DNA of 53,591 nt from CAYSBE01 sp046309355 (GCA_046309355.1 JBKCPL010000059.1:1-53591); one strand, 5' to 3'. Shown: positions 18,063 to 27,061, counted from the stretch's first letter. The notes: generated by a model not told the origin, from the letters alone. Made by a program: numbers and translations.

Positions 18063-18613
18063 TGATCAGGGTGCATGCTGATGATGCCGCTAATTTCTTT
18101 TATTCGGTACTTGCTGAAGTCAAGGTTTGATTCAAATCCTTTGCCCAAAATAATTTCATCGGGTGTAGTGATGCGCACCGATTGGTTCGAATATATTTTT
18201 TGTTCGGTTTCGTCCCAAAATAATTCTTCGGTGCGCAGCGTATCGCCTTTTATATTAACCAGAATCACATCATTTTTTGCAACCATCTTACGTTCACGGT
18301 CGTAGCGCAGGGCATACTTCGCTGAAATAAAACTTTCAGCCTGCTGATTGCGGTTAAAGAATGTAACGGCAACACCTTCGGGCAATTCGGTTTCATTTCG
18401 GGTTGCGGTGGCGAACCTTTGAAGCGTAGGAGCAACTACCTTTGCTTTCATCCATCCGGAGTCAGTATAAATGATAGTTATATTCTTTCCTTTTTCCAGG
18501 GGCAGATGATCAGGTTCGGTAAGTAATTGTATTTTGTCGATGTCGTTGCTGCAAGATACAGCAAGCAGGCATGCGCAAACTATACATACGATATAGCCTG
18601 AATGCTTAGTCAT
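18059..18613 (-). CDS. lptC: LPS export protein LptC, lipoprotein form
   Basis: LptC links the inner-membrane LptBFG transporter to LptA in lipopolysaccharide export. The 184 residues start MTKHSGYIVCIVCACLLAVSC, where AVSC is a lipobox with Cys21, the form seen in Bacteroidota rather than the single helix anchor of E. coli. The rest is a beta-rich LptC/OstA-like fold: ITIIYTDSGWMKAKVVAPTLQRF, then FISAKYALRYDRERKMVAKNDVILVNIKGDTLRTEELFWDETEQKIYSNQSVRI, the recurring pattern of the jellyroll. It overlaps the upstream outer membrane protein gene by 8 bp and the downstream 55-residue gene by 4 bp. Confidence 0.9.
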   Translation of the reverse strand: MTKHSGYIVCIVCACLLAVSCSNDIDKIQLLTEPDHLPLEKGKNITIIYTDSGWMKAKVVAPTLQRFATATRNETELPEGVAVTFFNRNQQAESFISAKYALRYDRERKMVAKNDVILVNIKGDTLRTEELFWDETEQKIYSNQSVRITTPDEIILGKGFESNLDFSKYRIKEISGIISMHPDQ

Positions 18614-19877
18614 ACTTGTAGCGGTTAAACCACTTATCCGCCATGTTTACACCTAGCGTAATGCGAAAATACTCTTCACGCAATAGGTTATTTTGCGTAG
18701 TACCACGCACAAAATATTCGCCCGTCACGTTCAGCCTCGATTTGCTTTTGCCCATAGGTATTCCTACACCGGCTGAAAATCCAAGTGTAGCTATAGTGGT
18801 TTGATCAATAGATACATTACCGGTGTTGTAACGAATGCCTGCACGGTATTCGGTTCGGTTCAAGAAATTTTTAAAGTCGCTGTAATCGGGTATCCAGCTA
18901 AAACCTGCATTTATGCCGATACTGTTACGCAGCGAATCGTTGCGCTCATAAAAACGAAAATCGCTCCAGTTTTGTCCGCTTAAATCTAAGGCCAATGTCC
19001 ATTTATCTTTTCGGCTGAGCGAGATTCCTGCTTGCCATAGTGACGGCATATTAATCGTACCCGTCCTGTCTGTCATATTATCGATGGTATCGATGGTAGT
19101 TGTTCCGTCAAATCTTACAGTACGGTATGTGTAATCTTGGTTGGCATTGGCCATTTGAGGCAAGGTGTAAGTTGCTCCGGCTACCCAGGTATATTTATCG
19201 TTGGCAGTAGTGTATTCATACTGCACGCCTGCCTGCCACAAAAATGTACCCAGCGATGTTTTTCGTTGCACATCCAAACTGAAAATGTTGAATGCAGGAT
19301 TTACCAGTAGTTGTTGTTGCTGTATAAGTTGACCAAATACATAGGAAGTATTTAAACCCAGAGATAGCCCTTTGTATAGTTTAGTGCCAAAACCGCCATA
19401 TACACGTGTAAGTCCTCCTGAGCCTTTCAATACTTCCACTGCTTCATAACCCGGATACATCGCATTAAGCCTCACATTATAGCCCATAGCTGTATAGGGA
19501 TGAAGCCCAAACGACATACCGATTCCTTTTTTGACAGAAAGAGGAATAGCAAGCGCGAAGTAATTAAAACTGTAATTTTCTATACCGCTGTTTGAACGTG
19601 CATTGGAAACTGTACCGTTGATATAACTCATTCCGGCTTCGAATAAGGTTAAATTAAGTGAGCTGTATGAAGCCGGATTTTCATGGTTGATGAACGTGTG
19701 GTTGCGAATTCCTTGAGCTACCTGGCCCATAGCTCCCAGCTGAGCATTTCCTGTGTATTGCATCTCACCTAATCCAATAACGGAGTAAGGCGACCGGGTT
19801 AAGTTTTGAGCACGCACAGCGGATGCACTGATGAGTAAGAGAACCAAAAAGTATCGGCTGAATGCCTTATGAGTCAT
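18606..19877 (-). CDS. Conserved outer membrane beta-barrel protein
   Basis: Function unknown. The start at 19875-19877 (MTHKAFSRYFLVLLLISASAVRAQ) gives a proper signal peptide ending AVRA-Q; an ATG at 19928 is further upstream. The mature 400 residues begin NLTRSPYSVIGLGEMQYTGNAQLGAMGQVAQGIRN and FINHENPASYSSLNLTLFEAGMSY, an N-terminal pattern of Bacteroidota transporter-like barrels. The remainder consists of alternating strands ending YFRITLGVNMADKWF. With this start it overlaps the end of coaX by 11 bp and lptC by 8 bp, so it belongs to one tight operon. A barrel gene between coaX and lptC recurs in Bacteroidota genomes, which suggests an LPS or outer-membrane role, but that is inference. 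Confidence 0.82.
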   Translation of the reverse strand: MTHKAFSRYFLVLLLISASAVRAQNLTRSPYSVIGLGEMQYTGNAQLGAMGQVAQGIRNHTFINHENPASYSSLNLTLFEAGMSYINGTVSNARSNSGIENYSFNYFALAIPLSVKKGIGMSFGLHPYTAMGYNVRLNAMYPGYEAVEVLKGSGGLTRVYGGFGTKLYKGLSLGLNTSYVFGQLIQQQQLLVNPAFNIFSLDVQRKTSLGTFLWQAGVQYEYTTANDKYTWVAGATYTLPQMANANQDYTYRTVRFDGTTTIDTIDNMTDRTGTINMPSLWQAGISLSRKDKWTLALDLSGQNWSDFRFYERNDSLRNSIGINAGFSWIPDYSDFKNFLNRTEYRAGIRYNTGNVSIDQTTIATLGFSAGVGIPMGKSKSRLNVTGEYFVRGTTQNNLLREEYFRITLGVNMADKWFNRYKYD

Positions 19878-20589
19878 GTTGTCGGTATATTTGATAAAGC
19901 CCGTATAAAACCAAATCGGGCGCTGCAAAGATGTTTAAATTCAGGTGTTCGGCAAACAATTCTGCATCTCCTCCGCACAGCACTAATTGACAACTGCCGA
20001 GTGAGTGTGCGTAATGCTCAGCAAAATAACCTATTTCGGCTATCATGCCATGAAATGCGCCTGAAAACATACACTCGGCCGTACTGTTTCCTGTAATGCT
20101 TTCGGGGATCTTAAAATCCAATTCGGGAAGTTTACCGGTAAAGGTGTGCATCGACTTTAAGCGCATCTGTAAACCGGGTGAAATACTACCGCCTTTGTAT
20201 ACACCATCGTGTGTAATCACATCAGTAGTCATGCACGTTCCGCAATCAATAATCAAACATGTAGTTTCAGGAAACAACATATGTGCACCGGCAACAGCGG
20301 CTATGCGATCGGTACCGAGGGTAAGCGGAGTTTTGTATTCGTTTATAAACGGAAGGGGAGTAGCACTTGTTAAATGATGTATTTGTAGGTTCGCAGCTAG
20401 CTCACTCAATATGGAGTCACCGTTGCCCGATACATTGCATACGGCTATTTCAGAAACTTGCGAATCAACAATGAAACGATGCAATACATGTAATTGCTCA
20501 TAATCCGTGCGCAGGTTATTCAGCATTTTTCCTTGTTCAAAGATGCCCGCTTTCACAAGCGTATTGCCAAAATCCACGCACACCATCAT
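19867..20589 (-). CDS. coaX: Type III pantothenate kinase CoaX
   Basis: Phosphorylates pantothenate in the first step of coenzyme A synthesis. The 240 residues match type III enzymes of the ASKHA fold. CVDFGNTLVKAGIF at residues 4-17 is the phosphate-1 loop with the catalytic Asp, TLGTDRIAAVAGA is the pantothenate-binding stretch, and IIDCGTCMTTDVI is the second phosphate loop. GGSISPGLQMRLKSMH is also typical. The gene begins MM, so either methionine could be used. Its 5' end overlaps the birA stop by 4 bp. Confidence 0.95.
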   Translation of the reverse strand: MMVCVDFGNTLVKAGIFEQGKMLNNLRTDYEQLHVLHRFIVDSQVSEIAVCNVSGNGDSILSELAANLQIHHLTSATPLPFINEYKTPLTLGTDRIAAVAGAHMLFPETTCLIIDCGTCMTTDVITHDGVYKGGSISPGLQMRLKSMHTFTGKLPELDFKIPESITGNSTAECMFSGAFHGMIAEIGYFAEHYAHSLGSCQLVLCGGDAELFAEHLNLNIFAAPDLVLYGLYQIYRQHDS

Positions 20590-21335
20590 ACAGCCAGAAA
20601 ACGTATTTCCTTGTTATTAAATGCCCGCACATTTCCGTTTATAGAAACTAGCAAACGGCCAGCGTCATCTATATCCTGTATAATACCTTTCACACGTTCA
20701 GTATCTACACTAAATTCGGCTTCTTCATGTAGTAAAAATAAATGACTGAGGTAATACCTGCGTATGGCAGCGTCTTCTGATGTGCTGAATAACAAAAGTT
20801 CCTTACGCAACTCCTCCGTTAGCTCTTTCAGGCACTGAGCAACATCGTATGTATTACCGGTTAGCTTGAATAATGACGTGGCGTTAGGTTGCGTAAATTG
20901 TTCCTGATTAATATTAACTCCTACACCTATAAAAGATGATTTCCATTCATTTCCCGACAAATTGTTTTCTATAAGAATACCTCCTGTCTTTTTGCCTCTG
21001 GCGAGGATATCATTGGGCCATTTGATGTGGCAATTATTTGTATACTTACTGATCCAGCGGTGAATGGCATTTGCTACAGCCATATTCAGCACAACTTGAC
21101 GATGTATTTCGGAATTCAGGGGAGTTAGGATGTATGTAGCCAGTAAATTGAGTCCTGCTTCCGATTCCCAAACGGCATTCTGCTGTCCGCGTCCTTCACG
21201 CTGATGCTTGGCTACCACAACGGTGCCTTCGGGCAACGCATGGGATACGGCTAACTCACGTGCTATGCGGTTGGTGGAATCAACTTCCTCATACATCAAT
21301 ACGGATGATCCGATTTGCAGAAATGGGTTGCTCAA
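20586..21335 (-). CDS. birA: Biotin--[acetyl-CoA-carboxylase] ligase BirA
   Basis: Attaches biotin to the acetyl-CoA carboxylase carrier protein through biotinyl-AMP. I choose a TTG start at 21333-21335, giving 249 residues beginning MSNPFLQIGSSVLMYEEVDSTN, which matches the family's short leader before EVDSTN. The frame is open upstream to an ATG at 21470, but that stretch is antisense to the start of rsfS and reads as an unlikely hydrophobic run. Catalytic motifs: KHQREGRGQQNAVWESEAGLN and IKWPNDILARGKKTGGILIEN. There is no N-terminal DNA-binding domain, so it should be an enzyme only, not a repressor. It is divergent from rsfS with 43 bp between starts. Confidence 0.93.
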   Translation of the reverse strand: MSNPFLQIGSSVLMYEEVDSTNRIARELAVSHALPEGTVVVAKHQREGRGQQNAVWESEAGLNLLATYILTPLNSEIHRQVVLNMAVANAIHRWISKYTNNCHIKWPNDILARGKKTGGILIENNLSGNEWKSSFIGVGVNINQEQFTQPNATSLFKLTGNTYDVAQCLKELTEELRKELLLFSTSEDAAIRRYYLSHLFLLHEEAEFSVDTERVKGIIQDIDDAGRLLVSINGNVRAFNNKEIRFLAV

Positions 21336-21378
21336 AATTTTGTAGTATTTTGCAGGCCACAAAGATATACCGAATAAA

Positions 21379-21813
21379 GTGAAGAAAACGACAACAAAGA
21401 AAACTACTGTTAAAACTACTAAACGCACTACTGCTACAGCAGCACCTGTAAAATCAGAGGCTTTTGGCATTGAACTGGCTAAAATGATCGCTCAGGGAAT
21501 GTTTGAGAAAAAAGCCGAAGACATAACCATACTTGATTTGCGCAAGATACCGGCTGCGTCTGCCGATTTTTTTGTGATTAGCCATGCCGGCAACGACAAG
21601 CAGGTTGAGGCTATCGCCCATTCGGCAGAAGAAGAAGTGTGGAAGCATACAGGAGCAAGGCCTTGGCATCGCGAGGGTTTTGATAACCTGGAATGGGTAC
21701 TGCTCGATTATTTTGATGTGGTAGCACACGTATTTTTGGAAGACAAACGCGAATTTTACGGAGTAGAGGAACTTTGGGGAGATGCCCTCATTGTGCCATT
21801 TAAGGGTAAATAA
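21379..21813 (+). CDS. rsfS: Ribosome silencing factor RsfS
   Basis: Binds ribosomal protein L14 and blocks subunit joining in starvation. The conserved domain spans about residues 30-135: ITILDLRKIPAASADFFVISHAGNDKQVEAIA, then GARPWHREGFDNLEWVLLDYFDVVAHVF and the end block REFYGVEELWGDA. Before it lies an unusual 25-residue tail of Lys, Thr, Val and Ala (MKKTTTKKTTVKTTKRTT), absent from the compact E. coli protein. In other Bacteroidota rsfS is often followed by ftsH; here the PorE-like gene follows. Its start lies 43 bp from birA, so the promoters must overlap. Confidence 0.93.
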   Translation: MKKTTTKKTTVKTTKRTTATAAPVKSEAFGIELAKMIAQGMFEKKAEDITILDLRKIPAASADFFVISHAGNDKQVEAIAHSAEEEVWKHTGARPWHREGFDNLEWVLLDYFDVVAHVFLEDKREFYGVEELWGDALIVPFKGK

Positions 21814-21865
21814 TACATTCGCTGTATGCGGGTTTTGCCTTTTTTTTATTTACTTCACGTCTCAC

Positions 21866-23809
21866 ATGCGTAAATTTATTCTGCTTTTTTCATTTTTTTG
21901 GTCACTTGCTTCCTTTGCACAGGAACAAATGACAGCGCTCGATTTGGAGCTTGAAAAGGCACATACGGCATTCAGGCAACGCAAGTACAATACATCGGCA
22001 CAACTTTTTTCCAAAATTCATCCCAAGATAAAAGATGAACAAAAACGCGATCAGGTGCTGTATATGATTGCCGAAAGTTACCGCCAGGCCAATAACTTCA
22101 GAAAGGCATTTGAGTTTTACGACAAACTGGTTAATACCAAATACCCTGATCCTAAAATACTATACAGCTACGGCCATTTGCTGAAAAACTTTGAACGCTA
22201 CGAAGAGGCGTCCCGTCAGTTTTTTGATTACCTGTTCGAAGTACCCGATGATGCAGATGCCAAACGCGAACAGCAATCGTGTGCAGTAGCCATACAGTGG
22301 AAAGAACGTCCCGAAAAATTTACCATACAAAATGCCAAGGAGTTTAATACGCCCTATTCTGATTATGCCCCATTTTATCATTACAACCGTTTGGTGTGGG
22401 CTTCGTCACGAACAGAAGCCTTTGGAAAAGACATATTTGAATGGACAGGTCAAAAATGTTCCGACTATTTTGAATCGGTATACAGAAGTGGAAGATGGAG
22501 CTCTGTTCAAAAACTGAAAGGCTCGGTCAATACCTTGTTCAATGACGGCACAGCATGGATTGACAGCGCTTATACAACCATGTACCTAACACAATGCAAT
22601 GGAACCGATGGTAAAAGCGTAGGTTGTAAATTGTTTGTTTCTTACTTCAGAGATACGGGCTGGTCGGTTCCCGAATCACTGCCCTTTAACTCCGAATTTT
22701 ACTCGAACGGACATCCGGCAATGGCGCCTGACGGCAAGCGATTGTATTTTGCCAGCGATATGCCCGGTGGTTTCGGACAAAAAGATATTTATTACGCAGA
22801 CTACAATGATGTTTCCAATACATGGGGTACACCTGTAAATCTTGGTCCCAATGTAAATACAACAGATGATGATATGTTTCCAACGGTAGATGATGATGGG
22901 AATGTATACTTCGCCTCTAAAGGCTGGATGGGAATGGGTGGCCTCGATATTTTCGTCACACGAAATGTTGCCGGAGCTTATACGCCTGCTAGTAACCTGA
23001 AGTATCCCATCAATTCGGGAGGTGATGATTTCAACTTATCTTACCTGCCCAAAGCACTTCGCCTGCCGGGTAAACCCATTGCCTATTTCTCGTCAAACCG
23101 CGAAGGAACAGTTGGTGATGACGACATTTATGCATTGCTGATAAAACCCTATTTTTTTGTGGTAAAAGGCAAAGTTGTAGATGCCATTTCCGAAGCACCC
23201 ATTGTAGGTGCTCAGGTAAAAGTATCTAATGAATCGGCTATGCTGCTGAATATGCGTACGGGCAATGACGGATTGTTTGTAGGTGAAATGCCGCTGAACT
23301 CCGTAGCTGAAATCATAGCCGAAAAAGACAACTATTTTAACAGCAACCCGATTAGCATAAGTACGATGAATGTTGTGAATGATACCACCGTGCAGTTGCT
23401 TATTAAAATACAAACCGTGCCCGATACCGAAACCGAGATTGTACTTGAGGGTATTTATTACGACCTCGACAAATCTGACTTACGCAAGGAATCAAAGGAA
23501 ATACTCGATTCCATTTCCGTTATTTTAAAAGCTAATCCGTCCATATCCATCGAACTTTCTTCGCATACCGATAGTAGGGCACCTGAAGATTATAACCTGA
23601 AACTGTCACAACGCAGAGCGCAGGCATGCGTTGACTATATGCTGGAAAAAGGAATTGATAAAGGCCGCATGTTAGCCAAAGGATATGGCGAAACCAAACT
23701 GGTAAATGATTGTGCTGATGGTGTTGACTGCACGGAAGAACAGCATCAGGAAAACCGAAGAACCTCTATCCGAATACTTAGTACCAACTATAAACCCAAA
23801 CGAAAATAA
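21866..23809 (+). CDS. OmpA-family protein with TPR, PD40 propeller and CRD (PorE-like)
   Basis: A 647-residue exported protein from the ATG at 21866, which opens the signal peptide MRKFILLFSFFWSLASFAQEQ; the frame extends 28 codons upstream into rsfS. Order of parts: N-terminal TPR-like helices (about 30-130), WD40/PD40-like propeller repeats (about 160-410, for example GHPAMAPDGKRLYFASDMPGG and FPTVDDDGNVYFAS), a carboxypeptidase-regulatory-like domain (VKGKVVDAISEAPIVGAQVKV), and a C-terminal OmpA peptidoglycan-binding domain (GIYYDLDKSDLRKESKEIL, then ELSSHTDSRAPEDYNLKLSQRRA). This order matches PorE, which ties the T9SS to peptidoglycan, but paralogues with the same layout are common. 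No lipobox cysteine is present, unlike classical PorE. The next gene starts on the base after its stop. Confidence 0.85.
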   Translation: MRKFILLFSFFWSLASFAQEQMTALDLELEKAHTAFRQRKYNTSAQLFSKIHPKIKDEQKRDQVLYMIAESYRQANNFRKAFEFYDKLVNTKYPDPKILYSYGHLLKNFERYEEASRQFFDYLFEVPDDADAKREQQSCAVAIQWKERPEKFTIQNAKEFNTPYSDYAPFYHYNRLVWASSRTEAFGKDIFEWTGQKCSDYFESVYRSGRWSSVQKLKGSVNTLFNDGTAWIDSAYTTMYLTQCNGTDGKSVGCKLFVSYFRDTGWSVPESLPFNSEFYSNGHPAMAPDGKRLYFASDMPGGFGQKDIYYADYNDVSNTWGTPVNLGPNVNTTDDDMFPTVDDDGNVYFASKGWMGMGGLDIFVTRNVAGAYTPASNLKYPINSGGDDFNLSYLPKALRLPGKPIAYFSSNREGTVGDDDIYALLIKPYFFVVKGKVVDAISEAPIVGAQVKVSNESAMLLNMRTGNDGLFVGEMPLNSVAEIIAEKDNYFNSNPISISTMNVVNDTTVQLLIKIQTVPDTETEIVLEGIYYDLDKSDLRKESKEILDSISVILKANPSISIELSSHTDSRAPEDYNLKLSQRRAQACVDYMLEKGIDKGRMLAKGYGETKLVNDCADGVDCTEEQHQENRRTSIRILSTNYKPKRK

Positions 23810-24610
23810 ATGGAGGTTGATTTTGAAAAGCTTTGTGCCGATGCCTGTAAAGTGGTAAAGGAAGCAGCAGCATTTATACAAAAAGAAGCAACAGCATTTA
23901 ATGCTAACCGGGTTGAGGTAAAAAGTTTTAATCAACTGGTTTCCTACGTTGATGAAACAGCCGAGAAAATGCTGGTTGACGGACTTCGATTGTTACTGCC
24001 CGGTGCTGGTTTTATAACAGAAGAGTCAACTACAGCATCTGAAACCAAATGGTATACGTGGGTGATTGATCCGCTTGACGGCACTACCAACTTCATTCAT
24101 GGCTTACCGGTTTACAGCGTTAGCGTAGGCTTACTGCAAAATGGCAAACCGGTGATGGGCATTGTATACGAACCAAATAGAGAAGAACTTTTTTATGCGT
24201 GGGAGGATAGCCCCGCCTTTTTAAATAGTCAGGTAATTCGGGTATCACAAACAGCTGAACTTGCGCATTCATTACTAGCAACAGGCTTTCCCTATTATGA
24301 CTTCGATACCATGCAGCACTACCTAAGCACCTTGGATGAACTGATGAAAACCACTCGCGGTATGCGCAGAATGGGAAGTGCAGCAGTGGATCTGGTTTAC
24401 GTTGCCTGCGGACGGTTTGACGGTTTTTTTGAATATGGACTTCAACCTTGGGATGTATGCGGTGGAGCATTTATTGTTCAACAGGCCGGTGGCACAATTA
24501 CCGAATTCAGTGGCAGCAGTAATTTTGTTTTCGGTAAAACTATAGTTGCAGCCAATAGTACATTGCACATCGCGCTTCAGCAATTAATAAGCAAACATTT
24601 TATGGCTTAA
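23810..24610 (+). CDS. suhB: Inositol monophosphatase family protein
   Basis: Mg-dependent sugar-phosphate phosphatase of the SuhB/IMPase family, 266 residues. Metal-binding motifs are present: EES at 71-73, VIDPLDGTTNFIHGLP at 85-100, and the C-terminal LQPWDVCGGAFIVQQAGG. Substrate could be inositol phosphate or another sugar phosphate; sequence alone does not decide. The ATG follows directly on the stop of the PorE-like gene (no spacer), so translation is probably coupled. There is no signal peptide, so it acts in the cytoplasm. Confidence 0.9.
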   Translation: MEVDFEKLCADACKVVKEAAAFIQKEATAFNANRVEVKSFNQLVSYVDETAEKMLVDGLRLLLPGAGFITEESTTASETKWYTWVIDPLDGTTNFIHGLPVYSVSVGLLQNGKPVMGIVYEPNREELFYAWEDSPAFLNSQVIRVSQTAELAHSLLATGFPYYDFDTMQHYLSTLDELMKTTRGMRRMGSAAVDLVYVACGRFDGFFEYGLQPWDVCGGAFIVQQAGGTITEFSGSSNFVFGKTIVAANSTLHIALQQLISKHFMA

Positions 24611-24660
24611 TACGCTATTCCAGTATTTACATCAATCACCTTTATTAATACACGTAAATT

Positions 24661-25011
24661 ATGAAGTTACTCATTATTTCTATGCTATCCTTGATTACAG
24701 CAGGTATCACACATGTGGTAGTAGGTACTAAAACAGAAGTAGTCAAATCCTCTTACGCAACGCTGGTCATCAATAACTATGTTTTTGGGAAGGCTGATGT
24801 ATACATTGTGTATGATAATGGCACAATGAAAGATCTGGCGAAAGAGAAAAATATAGCCATACGTAATTCGGCCTTCAGTTCAAAAAATTTTCCTGTCGTA
24901 GCTAATATCATTAGAATGATGGAGGAAGAAGGTTATAGTCTACTATCACACGCAATGGATAGAGATACTGACAATGACATGAAAATAACCTATTTGTTTC
25001 AGAAACATTGA
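24661..25011 (+). CDS. Small exported protein of unknown function
   Basis: I do not recognise this 116-residue protein. It begins MKLLIISMLSLITAGITHVVVG, a plausible signal peptide or single membrane anchor. The rest, with VVKSSYATLVINNYVFGKADVYIVYDNGTMKDLAKEKN and ending DNDMKITYLFQKH, alternates short strands and helices like a small alpha/beta domain. No cysteine lies in a lipobox position. It follows suhB after 50 bp without a clear promoter or terminator. About 185 bp of AT-rich sequence without an open frame or convincing hairpin separates it from the converging lipoprotein gene. Confidence 0.6.
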   Translation: MKLLIISMLSLITAGITHVVVGTKTEVVKSSYATLVINNYVFGKADVYIVYDNGTMKDLAKEKNIAIRNSAFSSKNFPVVANIIRMMEEEGYSLLSHAMDRDTDNDMKITYLFQKH

Positions 25012-25197
25012 ATGTAGTCCGGTCAAACTGTATAGTTTCGGTTAGTTGTATATCATACACGAACCATTCAATTAAGAGGTAATACGTTTCTTAACCATGC
25101 AGGTATTATAATTCCTAAAGTACAATTAGTGCAAAACAATCACTCACTCACAAGAAGTCGAACAGTAAAGAAAGCAAAATTATAAACGAAATTACGA

Positions 25198-25890
25198 CTA
25201 ATACGAAGAGAGCAGAGCAATCAATAATACAACACTGGTTGCTGCTAAAAGACTTCCTGCCACTGCACCAATAACACTTCCCTTTTTGTTTTCCATGGTT
25301 TTGGTAGAACCTACATTTCCAAGCAAGCTCGATTTTTCCTGCATACCTAAATTGATAATAACAGAAGTGGTATCCTTGCTCACAAGGTATGTCGGATTAA
25401 CACCAAGACGGAACATCTTCATGTTATCATACTCTTCTTTTGATATATACCGAATATGGTTATCGAGTATCATCAGGTATTCCGATTTTTCAAGCCCTCT
25501 GTCTGTCATCATGGATTTCATTTTTCCGTCTTTGAAAAATATGTAAAGCTTGCTGTGTTCCAAATTATAATAAGGTTCTCCGGCTTTCTGATACTCTTCG
25601 CTGTGTATAAATTGTTCCTGTTTTTTTAGCTCAGTCGGTAGTTTAACTTTTCTGTCTTTTACACGGTAGTTGTATACTAGTATGGAACCACCTGTTTCCT
25701 GAATGGTGTAAATATCGTACGGTTGTATTCCAAGTATTTCACTAACACTCTGAACATTCATATCTGCTTTAAGTTGAATCATTCGTTCAACGCTTGTATA
25801 AGGCGGTGCCGCCTGGTATATGGAATTGCACGATGTAAGTGCGAAGAACGCAAACAGAACAAAGAGGATTTGGATTTTTGTAGTTTTCAT
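25198..25890 (-). CDS. Lipoprotein with C-terminal glycine-rich membrane segment
   Basis: Unknown function, 230 residues from the ATG at 25888-25890. The signal ends FFALTSCNSIYQ, a lipobox (LTSC). An in-frame ATG at 25980 would bury the signal and is unlikely. The central region (MIQLKADMNVQSVSEILGIQPYDIYTIQETGGSILVYNYRVKDRKV) resembles small outer-membrane BamE/SmpA-like lipoprotein folds, though I would not assert this. The end, SVIGAVAGSLLAATSVVLLIALLSSY, is a hydrophobic helix with small residues at regular spacing, like a glycine zipper. The protein may thus be anchored at both ends. It converges on the small exported gene at 24661. Confidence 0.65.
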   Translation of the reverse strand: MKTTKIQILFVLFAFFALTSCNSIYQAAPPYTSVERMIQLKADMNVQSVSEILGIQPYDIYTIQETGGSILVYNYRVKDRKVKLPTELKKQEQFIHSEEYQKAGEPYYNLEHSKLYIFFKDGKMKSMMTDRGLEKSEYLMILDNHIRYISKEEYDNMKMFRLGVNPTYLVSKDTTSVIINLGMQEKSSLLGNVGSTKTMENKKGSVIGAVAGSLLAATSVVLLIALLSSY

Positions 25891-26040
25891 AATTTGTGAA
25901 GGTTTGTCGTATTTCAATTTTATTCGATTTAACGAAGTATCGCATGCAATTTTTAGAACTAACGCATAACTCATTGACAACTAATTTTTTAATTTTATAC
26001 CGCTGAGCTAAGTCATTCAGTTATTTATTTATCTATCGGT

Positions 26041-26985
26041 TCATTTTTTTGATTTAACTGCATTCACTGCCTTTCGCACACTCTTATATTTTTTAAGCAA
26101 TGCCGAGGCCGTTTTCTCATCGGTTTTCAGCTCATCCATAATCATGCGCGTACCTCGGTCAATCAGTTTATTGTTGGTTAATTGCATATCCACCATTCGG
26201 TTGCCTTTTACACGCCCTAGTTTTATCATCAATGATGTACTGATCATGTTAAGCACCAGTTTTTGGGCAGTACCTGCCTTCATACGTGTACTTCCGGTAA
26301 CAAACTCGGGTCCGGTAATGACTTCAATGGCATAGTCAGCTTCGGCAGCTACGGGTGTATTTTTGTTGCATACGATACATCCTGTAAGAATGCCCTTTTT
26401 TCGCGCTTCATGCAGCGCACCTGCTACGTAAGGCGTAGTTCCTGATGCGGCTATACCTATAACAATATCTTTTTTTGAAATGGCGTGTGTTTGTAAATCC
26501 AGCCATCCTTGTTCTTTGCTGTCTTCGGCAAATTCAACCGCCTTACGAATGGCTGTGTCTCCACCGGCTATCAACCCGATAACCATGCCATGGGGCACAC
26601 CGTATGTAGGGGGGCATTCGCTGGCATCAACAATACCCAGTCTACCGCTAGTACCGGCACCTATATAAAATAACCGTCCGCCTTTTATCATCCTGTCAAA
26701 TGCAGCATCTACTAGTTTTTGTATTCGGCTTAGTTGTTTTTTTACAGCACCTGCAACCTTACGGTCTTCCTGGTTTATGCCGGTAAGCAATTGCAGCGTG
26801 GTCATTTTCTCCAGATGAGTGTAGTGCGAAACGGCCTCGGTATATTTTATCGCTTTTTGCACCGGCTTCCGCTTGGCCACAGAAGCTTTTGCAGTTGACA
26901 CCACAGTTTTTTTAATGCCCGATTTCGAAGTAGTACGTTTATTTTTCCTCAACTTTTTATCTGCCATTGCTTTGATGTATTTCAT
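26041..26985 (-). CDS. murQ: N-acetylmuramic acid 6-phosphate etherase MurQ
   Basis: Removes the lactyl ether from MurNAc-6-phosphate, giving GlcNAc-6-phosphate in cell-wall recycling. The SIS domain is evident: GGRLFYIGAGTSGRLGIVDASECPPTYG with the catalytic Glu, then VIGIAASGTTPYVAGAL, and ITGPEFVTGSTRMKAGTAQKLVLNM. The 314 residues include a strongly basic 45-residue N-terminal tail not needed by the family; the core starts at about KYTEAVSHYTHLEKM. A second start (MADKK) lies 18 bp downstream at 26967 and may be the true one. murQ stands alone between an unknown lipoprotein gene and a divergent protease gene; no anmK, nagZ or murP is adjacent. Confidence 0.93.
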   Translation of the reverse strand: MKYIKAMADKKLRKNKRTTSKSGIKKTVVSTAKASVAKRKPVQKAIKYTEAVSHYTHLEKMTTLQLLTGINQEDRKVAGAVKKQLSRIQKLVDAAFDRMIKGGRLFYIGAGTSGRLGIVDASECPPTYGVPHGMVIGLIAGGDTAIRKAVEFAEDSKEQGWLDLQTHAISKKDIVIGIAASGTTPYVAGALHEARKKGILTGCIVCNKNTPVAAEADYAIEVITGPEFVTGSTRMKAGTAQKLVLNMISTSLMIKLGRVKGNRMVDMQLTNNKLIDRGTRMIMDELKTDEKTASALLKKYKSVRKAVNAVKSKK

Positions 26986-27061
26986 GCAATGTTACACGAA
27001 CGGCTATTAACTTAAAAAATTAACTTTTTTACAGATGTATGTGATTTAATGACCGCACACT

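Noticed and set aside
21336..21470. Upstream extension of the birA frame with a hydrophobic run
   Set aside because: Antisense to the Lys/Thr-rich start of rsfS, so the apparent hydrophobicity is a complement artefact.
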